This document shows, piece by piece, positions 43,692 through 52,120 of a DNA stretch of 64,000 nucleotides (positions are counted from its first letter, which is position 1; each line of letters opens with the position of its first letter). This stretch comes from JBNKWA01 sp050299555 (GTDB lineage Bacteria > Pseudomonadota > Alphaproteobacteria > Rhodobacterales > Rhodobacteraceae), in assembly GCA_050299555.1 (NCBI GenBank), contig JBNKWA010000076.1:12694-76693 (forward strand), in the 5' to 3' direction. Position numbers and translations under genes: made by a program. The notes under the pieces were generated by a model. That model was not told the origin of the DNA and did not search any database. It was given only the letters and a program-made list of their open reading frames with translations.

Positions 43692-45455
43692 TCAGTGTCG
43701 CGCTGGGTAGAGGCGCTTGTTCGTTTCCTCGGCATAGCGCCGAAGGCAGTAGTGTTCGCTGAGGGTGCCCAGCACGCGCATGTCGCTGGCCAATACGGCA
43801 AGCGTGTCGGCCTCGTTGCGGGCAAAGGCATTGATGGCGTCGTGCACGGTCTGTTCGGGTCGCAGCCAGGCGGATTTGTACAGGGCGATGTCGGCGACGC
43901 GCTCTTTCGGGTCCTGCCCGTCCGAGTGCAAATCGGTCATCTGGCAAATGCCGGCGTAGCTGTCGGTTTCGTCCAGCAGGGGCACCGCCTTGGTCGATCC
44001 CAACGGAAAGCGCCGCCGCGCCTCAGCGATGGTTGCGGTTGTGGCCAGCGTGTTTGACGTGCGCCGCATGAGCCGCCCAACGGTGAGATCGCGGATCCAG
44101 CCGACGTCGGTGGCCGAGCGGATGGTCTCTCCGCGCAGATGGAAGCGCCAGGTGGAGAAGCTGAAGCCGAAGAACTGCCGGACGATCGAGGTCGAAAGCA
44201 GCGCCGAGAAGAGCACCGCGAGCGCGAGCGGGAGGCTCTGGGTCATTTCGAGGGCGAGGAAACTCATCGCCATGGGCGCGCCGATGATCGAGGTGGCGAG
44301 CGCGCACATGCCGACCACGGCAAAAATAACGATTGGAACCTGCAGGCCGAAGGCCAGCATCCAGCCGATGGCGAAGACCTTGCCCAAGATCGCTCCGAGC
44401 AGCAGCGAGGCAAAGAAGAGGCCACCGCGGAAGCCCGAGCCCAGCGAGACGATCGAGGCCACGATCTTCAGCCCGAAGACCGCCAGCAGCGCCCAGGCCG
44501 TCATGTTGGAGCCGAGCACGAGGGTCATCGCGCCATGACCCGAGGACAGCACCTGCGGCGAGATGAGCGTGAGAGCCCCGACGGCGAAGCCTCCTATCAT
44601 CGGCTGGGTCCATCCGGGGATCGCGCTCTTACCGAAGAGCTTCTCCATCAGTGCCACCGAGCGCATGACTGCGATGCCGACGCCCGCGGCAAGCACCGCC
44701 AGCAAGGCAATGGGAAGATAGCCCTCCACGGGGATCTGGCCGGCAAAGAAGAGGCTGGGGCTTGGGCTGTCGGCAAGCAGCCGTGCAACGGCGGTGGCCG
44801 CTATGGAGGCTGCCAGCACCGGCAGCAGCGCCACCACTGTGTAGGTCGCCAGCACCAGCTCGAAGGCGTAGAACGCCCCGGCCAGCGGGGCATCGAAGGC
44901 CGCCGCGATGGCGCCGGCGGCCCCGGCGGCCACCAGCTGGCGCAGGTCCTCTCGCCGCAGGCGCAGGCGTTGCCCGAGCCAAGAAGCGCCGCCCGAGGCC
45001 ACCTGCGTGTAGGCCGCCTCCATACCGACAGAGCCGCCGAAGCCGCTCGACAGGACAGTCTGCGCAGTGATGTAGAGGCTGCCGGGAATGCCGATCTTGC
45101 CGCCGCCAACCGCATTGGCCTCGATCGGGTCGGCGACACGGCGGAACCAGCGCCGGCCGATAAGGTAGCTCAGTCCGACGAGCACCCCGCCCGCGACCGG
45201 CCCGGCAAAGGACCGCAGGGGATCGAGCTCAGCCGCCCCGCTCACCGGATCTTCGGAACCAAAGACCCAGAGGCCCATCAGGTGGATCACTTCCTGCATC
45301 CCGACCACCGCCAGCCCCGAAAGGAGCCCGACGATGGCCGCGAGCGCAGTATAGGCTATTTCATTGCGCCGGATCAGCGTTCGCAGGCGGAACGGGGCGA
45401 AAAGCCGGCGCAAGGCCGACCGCCTGCGAAGGGGGCGCAAGCGATCGGCCATCAC
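43692..45455 (-). CDS. ClC family chloride channel/antiporter with CBS domains
   Basis: A 587-residue protein. ClC core to about residue 445 with selectivity-filter regions GGGKIGIPG, GGSVGMEAAYTQV (the Glu probably equals the gating Glu of GxEGP) and GSGFRGGLFFASLLLGA. The last 130 residues hold a CBS pair (VGRLMRRTSNTLATTATIAEARRRFPLGSTKAVPLL ... TVHDAINAFARNEADTLAVL). It conducts or exchanges anions across the inner membrane, gated by nucleotide-like ligands. It directly abuts the next gene upstream in the island operon; why it travels with an amino-acid importer is unclear. Confidence 0.88.
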   Translation of the reverse strand: MMADRLRPLRRRSALRRLFAPFRLRTLIRRNEIAYTALAAIVGLLSGLAVVGMQEVIHLMGLWVFGSEDPVSGAAELDPLRSFAGPVAGGVLVGLSYLIGRRWFRRVADPIEANAVGGGKIGIPGSLYITAQTVLSSGFGGSVGMEAAYTQVASGGASWLGQRLRLRREDLRQLVAAGAAGAIAAAFDAPLAGAFYAFELVLATYTVVALLPVLAASIAATAVARLLADSPSPSLFFAGQIPVEGYLPIALLAVLAAGVGIAVMRSVALMEKLFGKSAIPGWTQPMIGGFAVGALTLISPQVLSSGHGAMTLVLGSNMTAWALLAVFGLKIVASIVSLGSGFRGGLFFASLLLGAILGKVFAIGWMLAFGLQVPIVIFAVVGMCALATSIIGAPMAMSFLALEMTQSLPLALAVLFSALLSTSIVRQFFGFSFSTWRFHLRGETIRSATDVGWIRDLTVGRLMRRTSNTLATTATIAEARRRFPLGSTKAVPLLDETDSYAGICQMTDLHSDGQDPKERVADIALYKSAWLRPEQTVHDAINAFARNEADTLAVLASDMRVLGTLSEHYCLRRYAEETNKRLYPARH

Positions 45456-46370
45456 TCAGGCCTGGATGTAGGCTTGGTAGAGATCGTTCATCTTGGCCGT
45501 CATCGGACCAGGCTTGCCCGTACCGATGGGACGACCATCAATGGTGGTTACAGGGGTAATTCCGCCGAGCGTGCCGGTGCAGAAGGCCTCATCCGCGGAA
45601 TAGACCTCTGCGAGGGTGAAGGGCGCTTCACGGACAGTGAGCCCCGCATCCTTCCAGACCTTGATGGCCTTCTTGCGGGTGATGCCGTTGAAACAGGTCA
45701 TGCCATCCGAAGTCCAAAGTTCGTCGCCGCGGATGATAAAGAAGTTGGTCGAGTTGCAAGATGCCACGAAACCGCGATCATCGAGCATCAACGCCTCATC
45801 CGCGCCCATGTTGATCGCCTGGATCAGCGCCTGGATAAAATTGAGCCGACTGTGCGAGTTCAGACGCAGGTCGAAGACATCGGGGGTCGAGCAGCGGATC
45901 GTCGAGGTCATCAGCTTTAGCCCCTTGGCTTTCAGCTCGGGATTGGGCTGCTTCCATTCCGCGACGATGACAATTGTGGCGCTACCAACAATAAAGCGCG
46001 GGTCCTGGTTCGGGGTCGACTTGCGTCCACGCGAGATCATCATGCGGATGTGGACACCGTCTTCCATCTTGTTGTGGCGCAGGCATTTCCAGATTTCCTC
46101 GACCAGCCCCGCCTTGTCGAAGCCTATTTCAAGCTGAATGGAGCGTGCACCTTCAAAAATGCGGTCGATGTGCTCGTCGATGGCAAGGAGCTTGCCGTTG
46201 ATCAGGCGGATTCCTTCCCAGACACCATCGCCAAGCACGAAGCCCGCGTCGAAGATCGAGACCTTGGCCTCGTCCCGGCTGAAGAACTCACCGTTAACAT
46301 AGATTTCCACACCGTCGTTGCGTGGGTCTTTCACGTAGCTCTGGGAAGAGGAATTGCTGAGGGGTGTCAT
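45456..46370 (-). CDS. Class IV aminotransferase-fold protein, PLP lysine apparently absent
   Basis: A 304-residue protein with the fold-type IV layout: VSIFDAGFVLGDGVWEGIRL near the start, then DRGFVASCNSTNFFII, NGITRKKAI and GTLGGITPV. Aligned by eye to BCAT, D-amino acid transaminase and ADC lyase, the Schiff-base Lys position falls in LNSHSRLNFIQAL, which has no Lys. The Glu that contacts the PLP ring (SEGxxxN) is also replaced (ASCNSTN). Either the family uses another chemistry or it is a binding or processing protein. Operon with ABC importer, ClC and ProC. Confidence 0.75.
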   Translation of the reverse strand: MTPLSNSSSQSYVKDPRNDGVEIYVNGEFFSRDEAKVSIFDAGFVLGDGVWEGIRLINGKLLAIDEHIDRIFEGARSIQLEIGFDKAGLVEEIWKCLRHNKMEDGVHIRMMISRGRKSTPNQDPRFIVGSATIVIVAEWKQPNPELKAKGLKLMTSTIRCSTPDVFDLRLNSHSRLNFIQALIQAINMGADEALMLDDRGFVASCNSTNFFIIRGDELWTSDGMTCFNGITRKKAIKVWKDAGLTVREAPFTLAEVYSADEAFCTGTLGGITPVTTIDGRPIGTGKPGPMTAKMNDLYQAYIQA

Positions 46371-46395
46371 GGTCTTGCCTTGAAGTCAGGGTTGA

Positions 46396-47169
46396 TCAGA
46401 ATGCGAATTCGCCGAAACGGCGAAGGAAGTCTTTGGTGCGCGTCTTTGTCGGGTTCTTTAGAACCTCGTCTGGCGTTCCAACCTCGTGGAAGACGCCCTC
46501 GGCGAGAAAAATCACCTTGGTGGCGAAGTGATAGGCGAAGCCGAGTTCATGGGTGACGAGAAGCATGGTGCGCCCTTCTTCGGCCAGCTGCTTGATGACA
46601 CGCAGAACCTCGCCCACCAGTTCGGGATCGAGCGAGGAGGTCGGTTCGTCGAAAAGCAGGATCTCGGGCTGCATCGACAGCGCGCGAGCGATCGCGACGC
46701 GCTGCTGCTGACCGCCGGAAAGGCGCCCGGGCCAGGCGTCGTGCTTTTCCGACAGGCCGACCTTGGCAAGCTCGGCCTCGGCGACCTTGCGCGCCTCAAG
46801 CTTGGACATGCCCTTCACCGTCACCAGTCCCTCCATGACGTTGTCGAGAACGCTCATGTGGGGGAAAAGGTTGAATTGCTGGAACACCATGCCGAGCCTT
46901 TCGCGCACCTGGCACAGCTGCTTCTCGGGATAGGTGACGGTGCCTTTCTTCTCGACACCGATGCGGGTGCCGTCGAGCCAGATCTCGCCCTCGCTCAACG
47001 TTTCCATGAAGTTCATGCAGCGCAGGAAGGTGGACTTGCCGGAGCCAGAGCCGCCGATGATCGCGATGCGCTCGCCCGGCTCGACGGAAAAATCGATTCC
47101 CTTGAGCACGTGGTGGTCGCCGAACCGCTTGTGCAGGCCCTTGATTTCCAGAATTGGTTTGCCGGTCAT
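46396..47169 (-). CDS. Amino acid ABC transporter ATP-binding protein
   Basis: A 257-residue ATPase of the GlnQ/HisP group. Walker A GGSGSGKST, Q-loop VFQQFNLFPHMSVLDNV, signature LSGGQQQRVAIARAL, Walker B ILLFDEPTSSLDPELV, H-loop LVTHELGFAYH. It energises uptake by the two permeases encoded next to it. Confidence 0.94.
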   Translation of the reverse strand: MTGKPILEIKGLHKRFGDHHVLKGIDFSVEPGERIAIIGGSGSGKSTFLRCMNFMETLSEGEIWLDGTRIGVEKKGTVTYPEKQLCQVRERLGMVFQQFNLFPHMSVLDNVMEGLVTVKGMSKLEARKVAEAELAKVGLSEKHDAWPGRLSGGQQQRVAIARALSMQPEILLFDEPTSSLDPELVGEVLRVIKQLAEEGRTMLLVTHELGFAYHFATKVIFLAEGVFHEVGTPDEVLKNPTKTRTKDFLRRFGEFAF

Positions 47170-47186
47170 GAGAGTTCCTTTCCGGG

Positions 47187-47852
47187 TCAGTTGGACCGCG
47201 CCAGGTGCTTTTCGAGGCGCCCTGCTAGGAAGGTGCCGGGGTAGATCAGGACGAAGTAGATGAAAGCCACCGCCGTCAGGATCTCGAAGGGTCGGTAGTA
47301 TGTCGAGGACAACAGGCGGCCTTGGTACATCAGTTCATGCACCGAGATCACCGAGGCCAGCGAGGACATCTTTGCCACCTCGATCGTGCGGTTGGTGAAA
47401 GCTGGTAGCATGCGCTTGATCACCTGCGGCAGGATCACTCGGCGCATGGCCTGCCCGCGGGTCATGCCAATGGCAAGCGCGCCCTCCATCTGGCCGCGAT
47501 GGATCGACTTGATGCCGCCGCGGAAGATCTCCGAGGCATAGGCCGACGTGTTGAGCGTCAACCCGAGCAGTGCTGCGGCATATGGGCTGAGTTGCACGCC
47601 GATGAGGATCGGGAAGGCGTAGTAAAACCAGATCAGCTGGATCAGCACCGGTGTGTCGCGGAAGAGCTCTACATAGACGAGGCCGCTGCCGCGGATCCAG
47701 CCGCTGCGCGCCAGCCGCGCCTGTGCCAGCAGGAAGCCACCCGCGAGGCCAATGACGATGGAGGGGATCCAGATCTGGATGGTGACCCAGAGCCCGCGCA
47801 GCAGGACAATCCAGTTGTCGGTAACGATGCTGAAGTCGGGGACGTAATTCAT
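47187..47852 (-). CDS. Amino acid ABC transporter permease
   Basis: A 221-residue polar amino acid permease (HisM/GlnP type) with five helices and the EAA loop (GAL-AIGMTRGQAMRRVILPQVIKRMLPAF). LVYVELFRDTPVLIQLIWFYY is the family signature. Ten bp separate it from the companion permease. Confidence 0.93.
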   Translation of the reverse strand: MNYVPDFSIVTDNWIVLLRGLWVTIQIWIPSIVIGLAGGFLLAQARLARSGWIRGSGLVYVELFRDTPVLIQLIWFYYAFPILIGVQLSPYAAALLGLTLNTSAYASEIFRGGIKSIHRGQMEGALAIGMTRGQAMRRVILPQVIKRMLPAFTNRTIEVAKMSSLASVISVHELMYQGRLLSSTYYRPFEILTAVAFIYFVLIYPGTFLAGRLEKHLARSN

Positions 47853-47862
47853 CGTGGCGTCC

Positions 47863-48528
47863 TTACTGGTAGGCCGTCAGCCGGGCTTCGACGAGGCGGG
47901 CGAGCTGACTGGCTGTAACCAGCAGCACGAGGTACATCAGCGCGATGGTCGTGTAGACTTCGAGCGGGCGGAAAGTCTCAGCGTTCACCAGCATTGCCTG
48001 GTAGAGCAGGTCTGCGTAGGCAAGCGTCGATGCCAATGCAGTGGTTTTCAGCAACTCGAAGCTTCGTTCGATGAACGGAGGCACCATACGAGAGATAGCC
48101 TGCGGCACGACCACGCGGCGCATGAGCGCGGAATGGGTCATGCCGAGCGCCCGCCCGCCTTCCCACTGGCCGCGCTCGATCGAAACGATGCCGCCTCGGA
48201 AAACTTCGGCATAAAAGGCGCCAGATTGGGTCGACAGCGCCAGAACCGCGGCGAAATAGGGATCGAGGCTGATGGCCAGCATCACCGGCAGCGCGTAAAA
48301 AAACCAGAAGAAGTGAACAATGGGTGGTGTATTCCGGTAGAACTCGATGAAGACAAGCGCCGGGATCTTTAGCCACTTGCGTGTCGAGAGGCGCATCATC
48401 GCGAGGACGAGTCCGACGAGGACGCCCAGCACGATCGAAACAGCGGCGATCTTGACGGTGTTGACCATTCCCAGTGCGAGCATGTCGAAGCGCTCAAGAA
48501 CCGGGCCGAAATCCCAGGAGTAGTCCAT
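47863..48528 (-). CDS. Amino acid ABC transporter permease
   Basis: A 221-residue permease, paralogue of its neighbour. FIEFYRNTPPIVHFFWFFYALPVML and the EAA loop GRALGMTHSALMRRVVVPQAISRMVPPF identify the family. The two permeases form the heterodimeric channel of one importer. Confidence 0.93.
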   Translation of the reverse strand: MDYSWDFGPVLERFDMLALGMVNTVKIAAVSIVLGVLVGLVLAMMRLSTRKWLKIPALVFIEFYRNTPPIVHFFWFFYALPVMLAISLDPYFAAVLALSTQSGAFYAEVFRGGIVSIERGQWEGGRALGMTHSALMRRVVVPQAISRMVPPFIERSFELLKTTALASTLAYADLLYQAMLVNAETFRPLEVYTTIALMYLVLLVTASQLARLVEARLTAYQ

Positions 48529-48594
48529 GTGCCGACTTTCGTTCGGTCAGCGGGGGCGCGGACCTGCCGTCTGGCGGCGGGTCCGCACTTGGTC

Positions 48595-49416
48595 TTACCA
48601 GTCTTCCTTGACCAGACCGGGGATGCCGGTGGGATCAATGTCCTTGCTAGCGAGGTAGGCACCGAAAAGCTCATCCGGGACACCGGCGGCGTAGAAATCG
48701 GCGAAGGTGTTGTTCACCCAATCGAGGAACTCGGGGCTGTCCTCCTGACGCATGCCTGCCGAGGTTGCGACCGGGTTGACCGGCTCTGGCAGAAGCACCT
48801 TTCCAATCTTCAGACGAGAATACTGCACGACCAGTGCCGGGTGAAATTGCACAACCGCATCGATGCGGCCTGCAGCGAAGGCAGCGATAGCTTCGTCGTT
48901 GGACGAAAAACGGTTGATCTGCGCCTCTGTCATCATCTCGGTCACACTGCGGTCGAGCGAGGTTCCAAGAGTTACGCCAATGCGGGTCTCAGGAGTGTTG
49001 AGCTCATCCCAGGTTTTCGCCTCGGAGTCCTCTTTCACCAGCGCGCCCAGGGCGTAGTAGAACAGGGGGTTCTCCGGGAAGGAGAGCGCCTTCTTGCGCT
49101 CCTCTGTGGGGTCGAGCACGAACATGATATCGAACTGGTTGGCCTGCAGACCGGCCACGGCGTTGGCCCAGGAAGTCTCGACGGGGACCATCGCCACGCC
49201 GAGCTCGTCAGCCATGCGCTTGCCCATGGCAACGCCAACGCCTGTCCACTGTTCCGACATCGGGTCCTTGTAGAACCACGGCTCGGCCGAGGCGACGCCG
49301 ATGCGCAGCTCACCGGATTCTTTGACTTGCGCCATGGTGCCGCCGTCCTGAGCACGAGCCATTGGCGCGAGCGCCATCGCAGCCGTGGCGGCGAGAATGA
49401 GGGTACGTCTTTTCAT
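48595..49416 (-). CDS. Amino acid ABC transporter substrate-binding protein
   Basis: A 273-residue periplasmic binding protein (SBP_bac_3). Signal peptide (TLILAATAAMALAPMARA), then GELRIGVASAEPWFYKDP, WTGVGVAMGKRMADELGVAMVPVE and LNTPETRIGVTLGTSLDRSVTEMM. The acid-pocket Arg of amino-acid binders is probably that in the ETRIGVTLG strand. The start follows TAGGAG. First structural gene after the GntR regulator, with ATGA overlap. Confidence 0.92.
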   Translation of the reverse strand: MKRRTLILAATAAMALAPMARAQDGGTMAQVKESGELRIGVASAEPWFYKDPMSEQWTGVGVAMGKRMADELGVAMVPVETSWANAVAGLQANQFDIMFVLDPTEERKKALSFPENPLFYYALGALVKEDSEAKTWDELNTPETRIGVTLGTSLDRSVTEMMTEAQINRFSSNDEAIAAFAAGRIDAVVQFHPALVVQYSRLKIGKVLLPEPVNPVATSAGMRQEDSPEFLDWVNNTFADFYAAGVPDELFGAYLASKDIDPTGIPGLVKEDW

Positions 49417-50096
49417 TTCTTTCTCCTATTGGAATTGACCTTCTGCGCCTCGACCGAGGAGACGAAGGCCATGGTTATGTCGAGCCCGCGGCTCATATGG
49501 TCGCGGATCTCGTCCTTCATCCGCTCGCAGCTGTCTCCCAGTGCGAGGCGGACGTAGTCGTCGTGGCTTTCCCGTTTGGGTCCGGTGATGCCGTGGGCGC
49601 GGTGGTGTGCTGCCCAGTAGAGCTGCAGCCGGGCGCGGATGCCGCTCCAGCTCGACAGCAGGATGCCGTTGCCGCAGGTCTCGTACGCGAGGCCATGCAG
49701 ATCGAGCTCGGCGTCGATGGAGCGGATGTCGTCGCCAGCGTCGATGGCCTCGGTGAGCGCCGCGTGTCGCGCCATGAGCGCCTCGCGGAAGGTGTCGTCA
49801 CGCCGCTCCCAGATCTGCTCGAAGGCGAAGACCTCGAGGCAGATCCGCATGGAATAGATGTCGTCTATGTCCGCCGAGGTCAGCTGCAGGACGTGGGTTC
49901 CGGTATAGGGGACCGTCACCAGCAGACCCTCGTCCATGAGGTGCCGCATAGCTTCGCGCATCGGTCCGCGGCTCACGCCGAAGCGGACGGCGAGCGCGGT
50001 CTCGGTGACGGTTTCGCCCGGCTCGAATTCGCCCGAAAGGATCGCGCCGCGCAGAAGGCCGCCCAGCTGGGCCCCCATGGTTTCTCGCTTGATCAT
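49413..50096 (-). CDS. GntR family regulator of the island operon
   Basis: A 227-residue protein. Winged HTH (GETVTETALAVRFGVSRGPMREAMRHLMDEGLL) and FCD domain with metal ligands (ELDLHGLAYE, HHRAH, HDDYV, RDHMSRGLD). ATG at 50096 is used; a TTG at 50129 in frame has no ribosome site and lies beside operator sequence. It is the first gene of the operon, overlaps the binding-protein gene and probably represses its own transcript. Confidence 0.88.
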   Translation of the reverse strand: MIKRETMGAQLGGLLRGAILSGEFEPGETVTETALAVRFGVSRGPMREAMRHLMDEGLLVTVPYTGTHVLQLTSADIDDIYSMRICLEVFAFEQIWERRDDTFREALMARHAALTEAIDAGDDIRSIDAELDLHGLAYETCGNGILLSSWSGIRARLQLYWAAHHRAHGITGPKRESHDDYVRLALGDSCERMKDEIRDHMSRGLDITMAFVSSVEAQKVNSNRRKK

Positions 50097-50136
50097 GCCG
50101 GTCACTGTGAGCTCTCTTGATAATTCCAAGATGTAG

Positions 50137-50148
50137 ATTGTCTACAAT
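50137..50148. promoter_or_regulatory. GntR operator O1
   Basis: A perfect palindrome ATTGTCTACAAT, 40 bp upstream of the GntR start. The form TTGT-NN-ACAA is usual for FCD-GntR regulators. Confidence 0.65.
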
Positions 50149-50183
50149 AGCTATGGACGCAGCAGAAGGGCCTTCGATTGAAG

Positions 50184-50195
50184 ATTGTCTACAAA
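50184..50195. promoter_or_regulatory. GntR operator O2
   Basis: ATTGTCTACAAA, the same 10-bp core TTGTCTACAA as O1, 47 bp away, so both face nearly the same side of the helix for cooperative binding. Confidence 0.6.
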
Positions 50196-50349
50196 GGTCC
50201 GAAAATTTCACCATCGCACAAATTTTAGGCGTTTTTTGCGCCACTTTGCCGAATACGGCATGCTCAGCCGCGCCAGACCTCCTCGTAGGACGCTGCCAAG
50301 GCGACCTTTGCATCGTGAAGCGCATTGTGCCTTCACCGCGGCTTCCCAT

Positions 50350-50409
50350 GTGTCTCCGCTCTCACGGAAGCACCATTCTGCCGAAGAGAAGATCCGGATC
50401 GTGGAAGGA
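50350..50409 (+). pseudogene. IS3-type transposase orfA fragment
   Basis: In one frame the DNA reads SRKHHSAEEKIRIVEG. This resembles the start of OrfA proteins of IS3-family elements, typically (K/R)KHYSAEEKIRIVLEG. It stops exactly where the guaA attachment repeat begins. Only about 15-20 codons remain. The rest of 50130-50409 holds the two operators, AT-rich DNA and no gene. Confidence 0.5.
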
Positions 50410-50427
50410 TCACTCCCACTCGATGGT
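50410..50427. repeat. Proximal attachment repeat (guaA 3' end)
   Basis: TCACTCCCACTCGATGGT codes the last residues of GuaA and its stop on the minus strand; direct copy at 42057-42074. Confidence 0.75.
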
Positions 50428-51984
50428 GCCGGGCGGCTTGGAGGTGATGTCGTAGGTCACGCGGTTGATGCCCTCGACCTCGTTGATGATCCGGGTCGCG
50501 GTCTCGCCCAGAAAGTCGTGGCTGAACGGGAAATAGTCGGCCGTCATCCCGTCGACCGAGGTGACCGCCCTCAGTGCGCAGGCATAGTCATAGGTGCGGC
50601 CGTCGCCCATCACCCCGACGGTCCTGACCGGCAGCAGCGCCACGAAGGCCTGCCAGATCTCGTCGTAAAGCCCGTGACGGCGGATCTGGTCGATATAGAC
50701 CGCATCCGCCCGGCGCAGGATCTCCAGCTTCTCGCGCGTTACCTCGCCGGGGCAGCGAATGGCGAGCCCCGGCCCCGGGAAGGGGTGCCGGCCGACGAAT
50801 CTCTCCGGCAGGCCAAGCTCGCGGCCAAGCGCCCTGACCTCGTCCTTGAAAAGCTCGCGCAAGGGTTCGACCAGCTTCAGCCCCATCTTCTCGGGCAGGC
50901 CGCCGACATTGTGGTGGCTCTTGATCGTCACCGACGGGCCGCCCGAGAACGACACGCTTTCGATCACGTCGGGGTAGAGCGTGCCCTGGGCGAGGAACTC
51001 GGCCCCGCCGACCTCGGCCGCATGCTGCTGGAAGACCTCGATGAACAGCCGCCCGATGGTCTTGCGCTTGACCTCCGGATCGCTGACGCCGGACAGCGCG
51101 GTAAGGAACCGTTCGCCCTCGTCGGCATGGATCAGCGGGATGTTGTAGTGGTCGCGGAACATGCCCGTGACCTCGGCCGCCTCGTCCTGGCGCATGAGGC
51201 CGTGATCGACGAAGACGCAGGTCAGCTGGTCGCCGATGGCCTCGTGGATCAGCACCGCCGCGACCGAGCTGTCGACGCCGCCGGACAGCCCGCAGATGAC
51301 CTTGCCGTCGCCCACCTGGGCGCGGATGCGGGCGATCGCCTCGTCGCGATAGGCGCCCATGGTCCAGTCGCCCGAGAACCCCGCCAGCCGGACGAAGTTC
51401 TCGTACAGCCTGGCGCCGTTCGGGGTGTGGTGCACTTCGGGGTGGAACTGGACGGCATAAAAGTGCCGGCCCGCGTCGGCAGTAATGGCGTAGGGCGCGT
51501 TGGGCGAGGTCCCGTAGACCTGAAATCCCGGCGCGATCTCGGCGACATGGTCGCCATGGCTCATCCAGACCTGCTCGCGGCCGTCCTCGAACCAGCCGTC
51601 CAGCAGGTCGAGCTTGCCCTTCGGCTCCACATAGGCGCGGCCGAATTCCGCGGTGCCGCCGCCGCCGGTGATCTTGCCGCCTTCGACCCGGCCGCCCAGA
51701 TCCTGCATCATCGCCTGCTGGCCGTAGCAGATGCCGAGGATCGGCACGCCCATTTCGTAGACCGATTTCGGCGGGCGGGGCGAGCCTTCGCGGGTCACGC
51801 TGTCGGGGCCGCCCGAGAAGATCACCGCCCTGGGGGCGAACGCGCGCAGGAAGGCGGCGTCGACCCGCTGATAGGGGTGGATCTCGCAATAGACCCTCAG
51901 CTCGCGCAGCCGCCGCGCAATCAGCTGTGTGACCTGACTTCCGAAGTCGATGATTAGCAGGCGGTCATGGGTTGGCGGCGACAT
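50410..51984 (-). CDS. guaA: GMP synthase (glutamine-hydrolysing)
   Basis: A 524-residue two-domain enzyme. Class I amidotransferase: Cys86 in GICYGQQ, VQFHPEVHH. PP-loop synthetase: CGLSGGVDSSVAA. Dimerisation domain: GRHPFPGPGLAIRC and the terminal KPPGTIEWE. It makes GMP from XMP, ATP and glutamine. Complete; its last 18 bp serve as the island attachment site, and the frame is preserved. Confidence 0.97.
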   Translation of the reverse strand: MSPPTHDRLLIIDFGSQVTQLIARRLRELRVYCEIHPYQRVDAAFLRAFAPRAVIFSGGPDSVTREGSPRPPKSVYEMGVPILGICYGQQAMMQDLGGRVEGGKITGGGGTAEFGRAYVEPKGKLDLLDGWFEDGREQVWMSHGDHVAEIAPGFQVYGTSPNAPYAITADAGRHFYAVQFHPEVHHTPNGARLYENFVRLAGFSGDWTMGAYRDEAIARIRAQVGDGKVICGLSGGVDSSVAAVLIHEAIGDQLTCVFVDHGLMRQDEAAEVTGMFRDHYNIPLIHADEGERFLTALSGVSDPEVKRKTIGRLFIEVFQQHAAEVGGAEFLAQGTLYPDVIESVSFSGGPSVTIKSHHNVGGLPEKMGLKLVEPLRELFKDEVRALGRELGLPERFVGRHPFPGPGLAIRCPGEVTREKLEILRRADAVYIDQIRRHGLYDEIWQAFVALLPVRTVGVMGDGRTYDYACALRAVTSVDGMTADYFPFSHDFLGETATRIINEVEGINRVTYDITSKPPGTIEWE

Positions 51985-52120
51985 GGGCCGCTCTTATGGG
52001 CTCTGAAAGGGGCGTGCAAGCGGGCGGATGTCGCTCTCGCGCCGTAGTCGTCCGCAATCGAGCTATGCCCGGCCGGCGCGGCGATCTAGTTATGAAGACC
52101 ACCTGCAGGAGACGACGGGC

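Larger units (their letters stand above)
42057..50427. mobile_element. Genomic island integrated at the 3' end of guaA (remnant)
   Basis: The last 18 bp of guaA, TCACTCCCACTCGATGGT, occur as direct repeats at 42057-42074 and 50410-50427. The 8.35 kb between them is visibly lower in GC (sample lines 53-60% against about 70-77% outside) and has one coherent minus-strand operon. The guaA 3' end is a known integration site for genomic islands. No integrase is recognisable; a transposase scrap abuts the right repeat. I infer an old, now immobile insertion. Confidence 0.7.

Noticed and set aside
42057..50427. Phage or conjugative element
   Set aside because: No capsid, relaxase, integrase or replication gene is recognisable in the block; only metabolic genes and decayed DNA remain.
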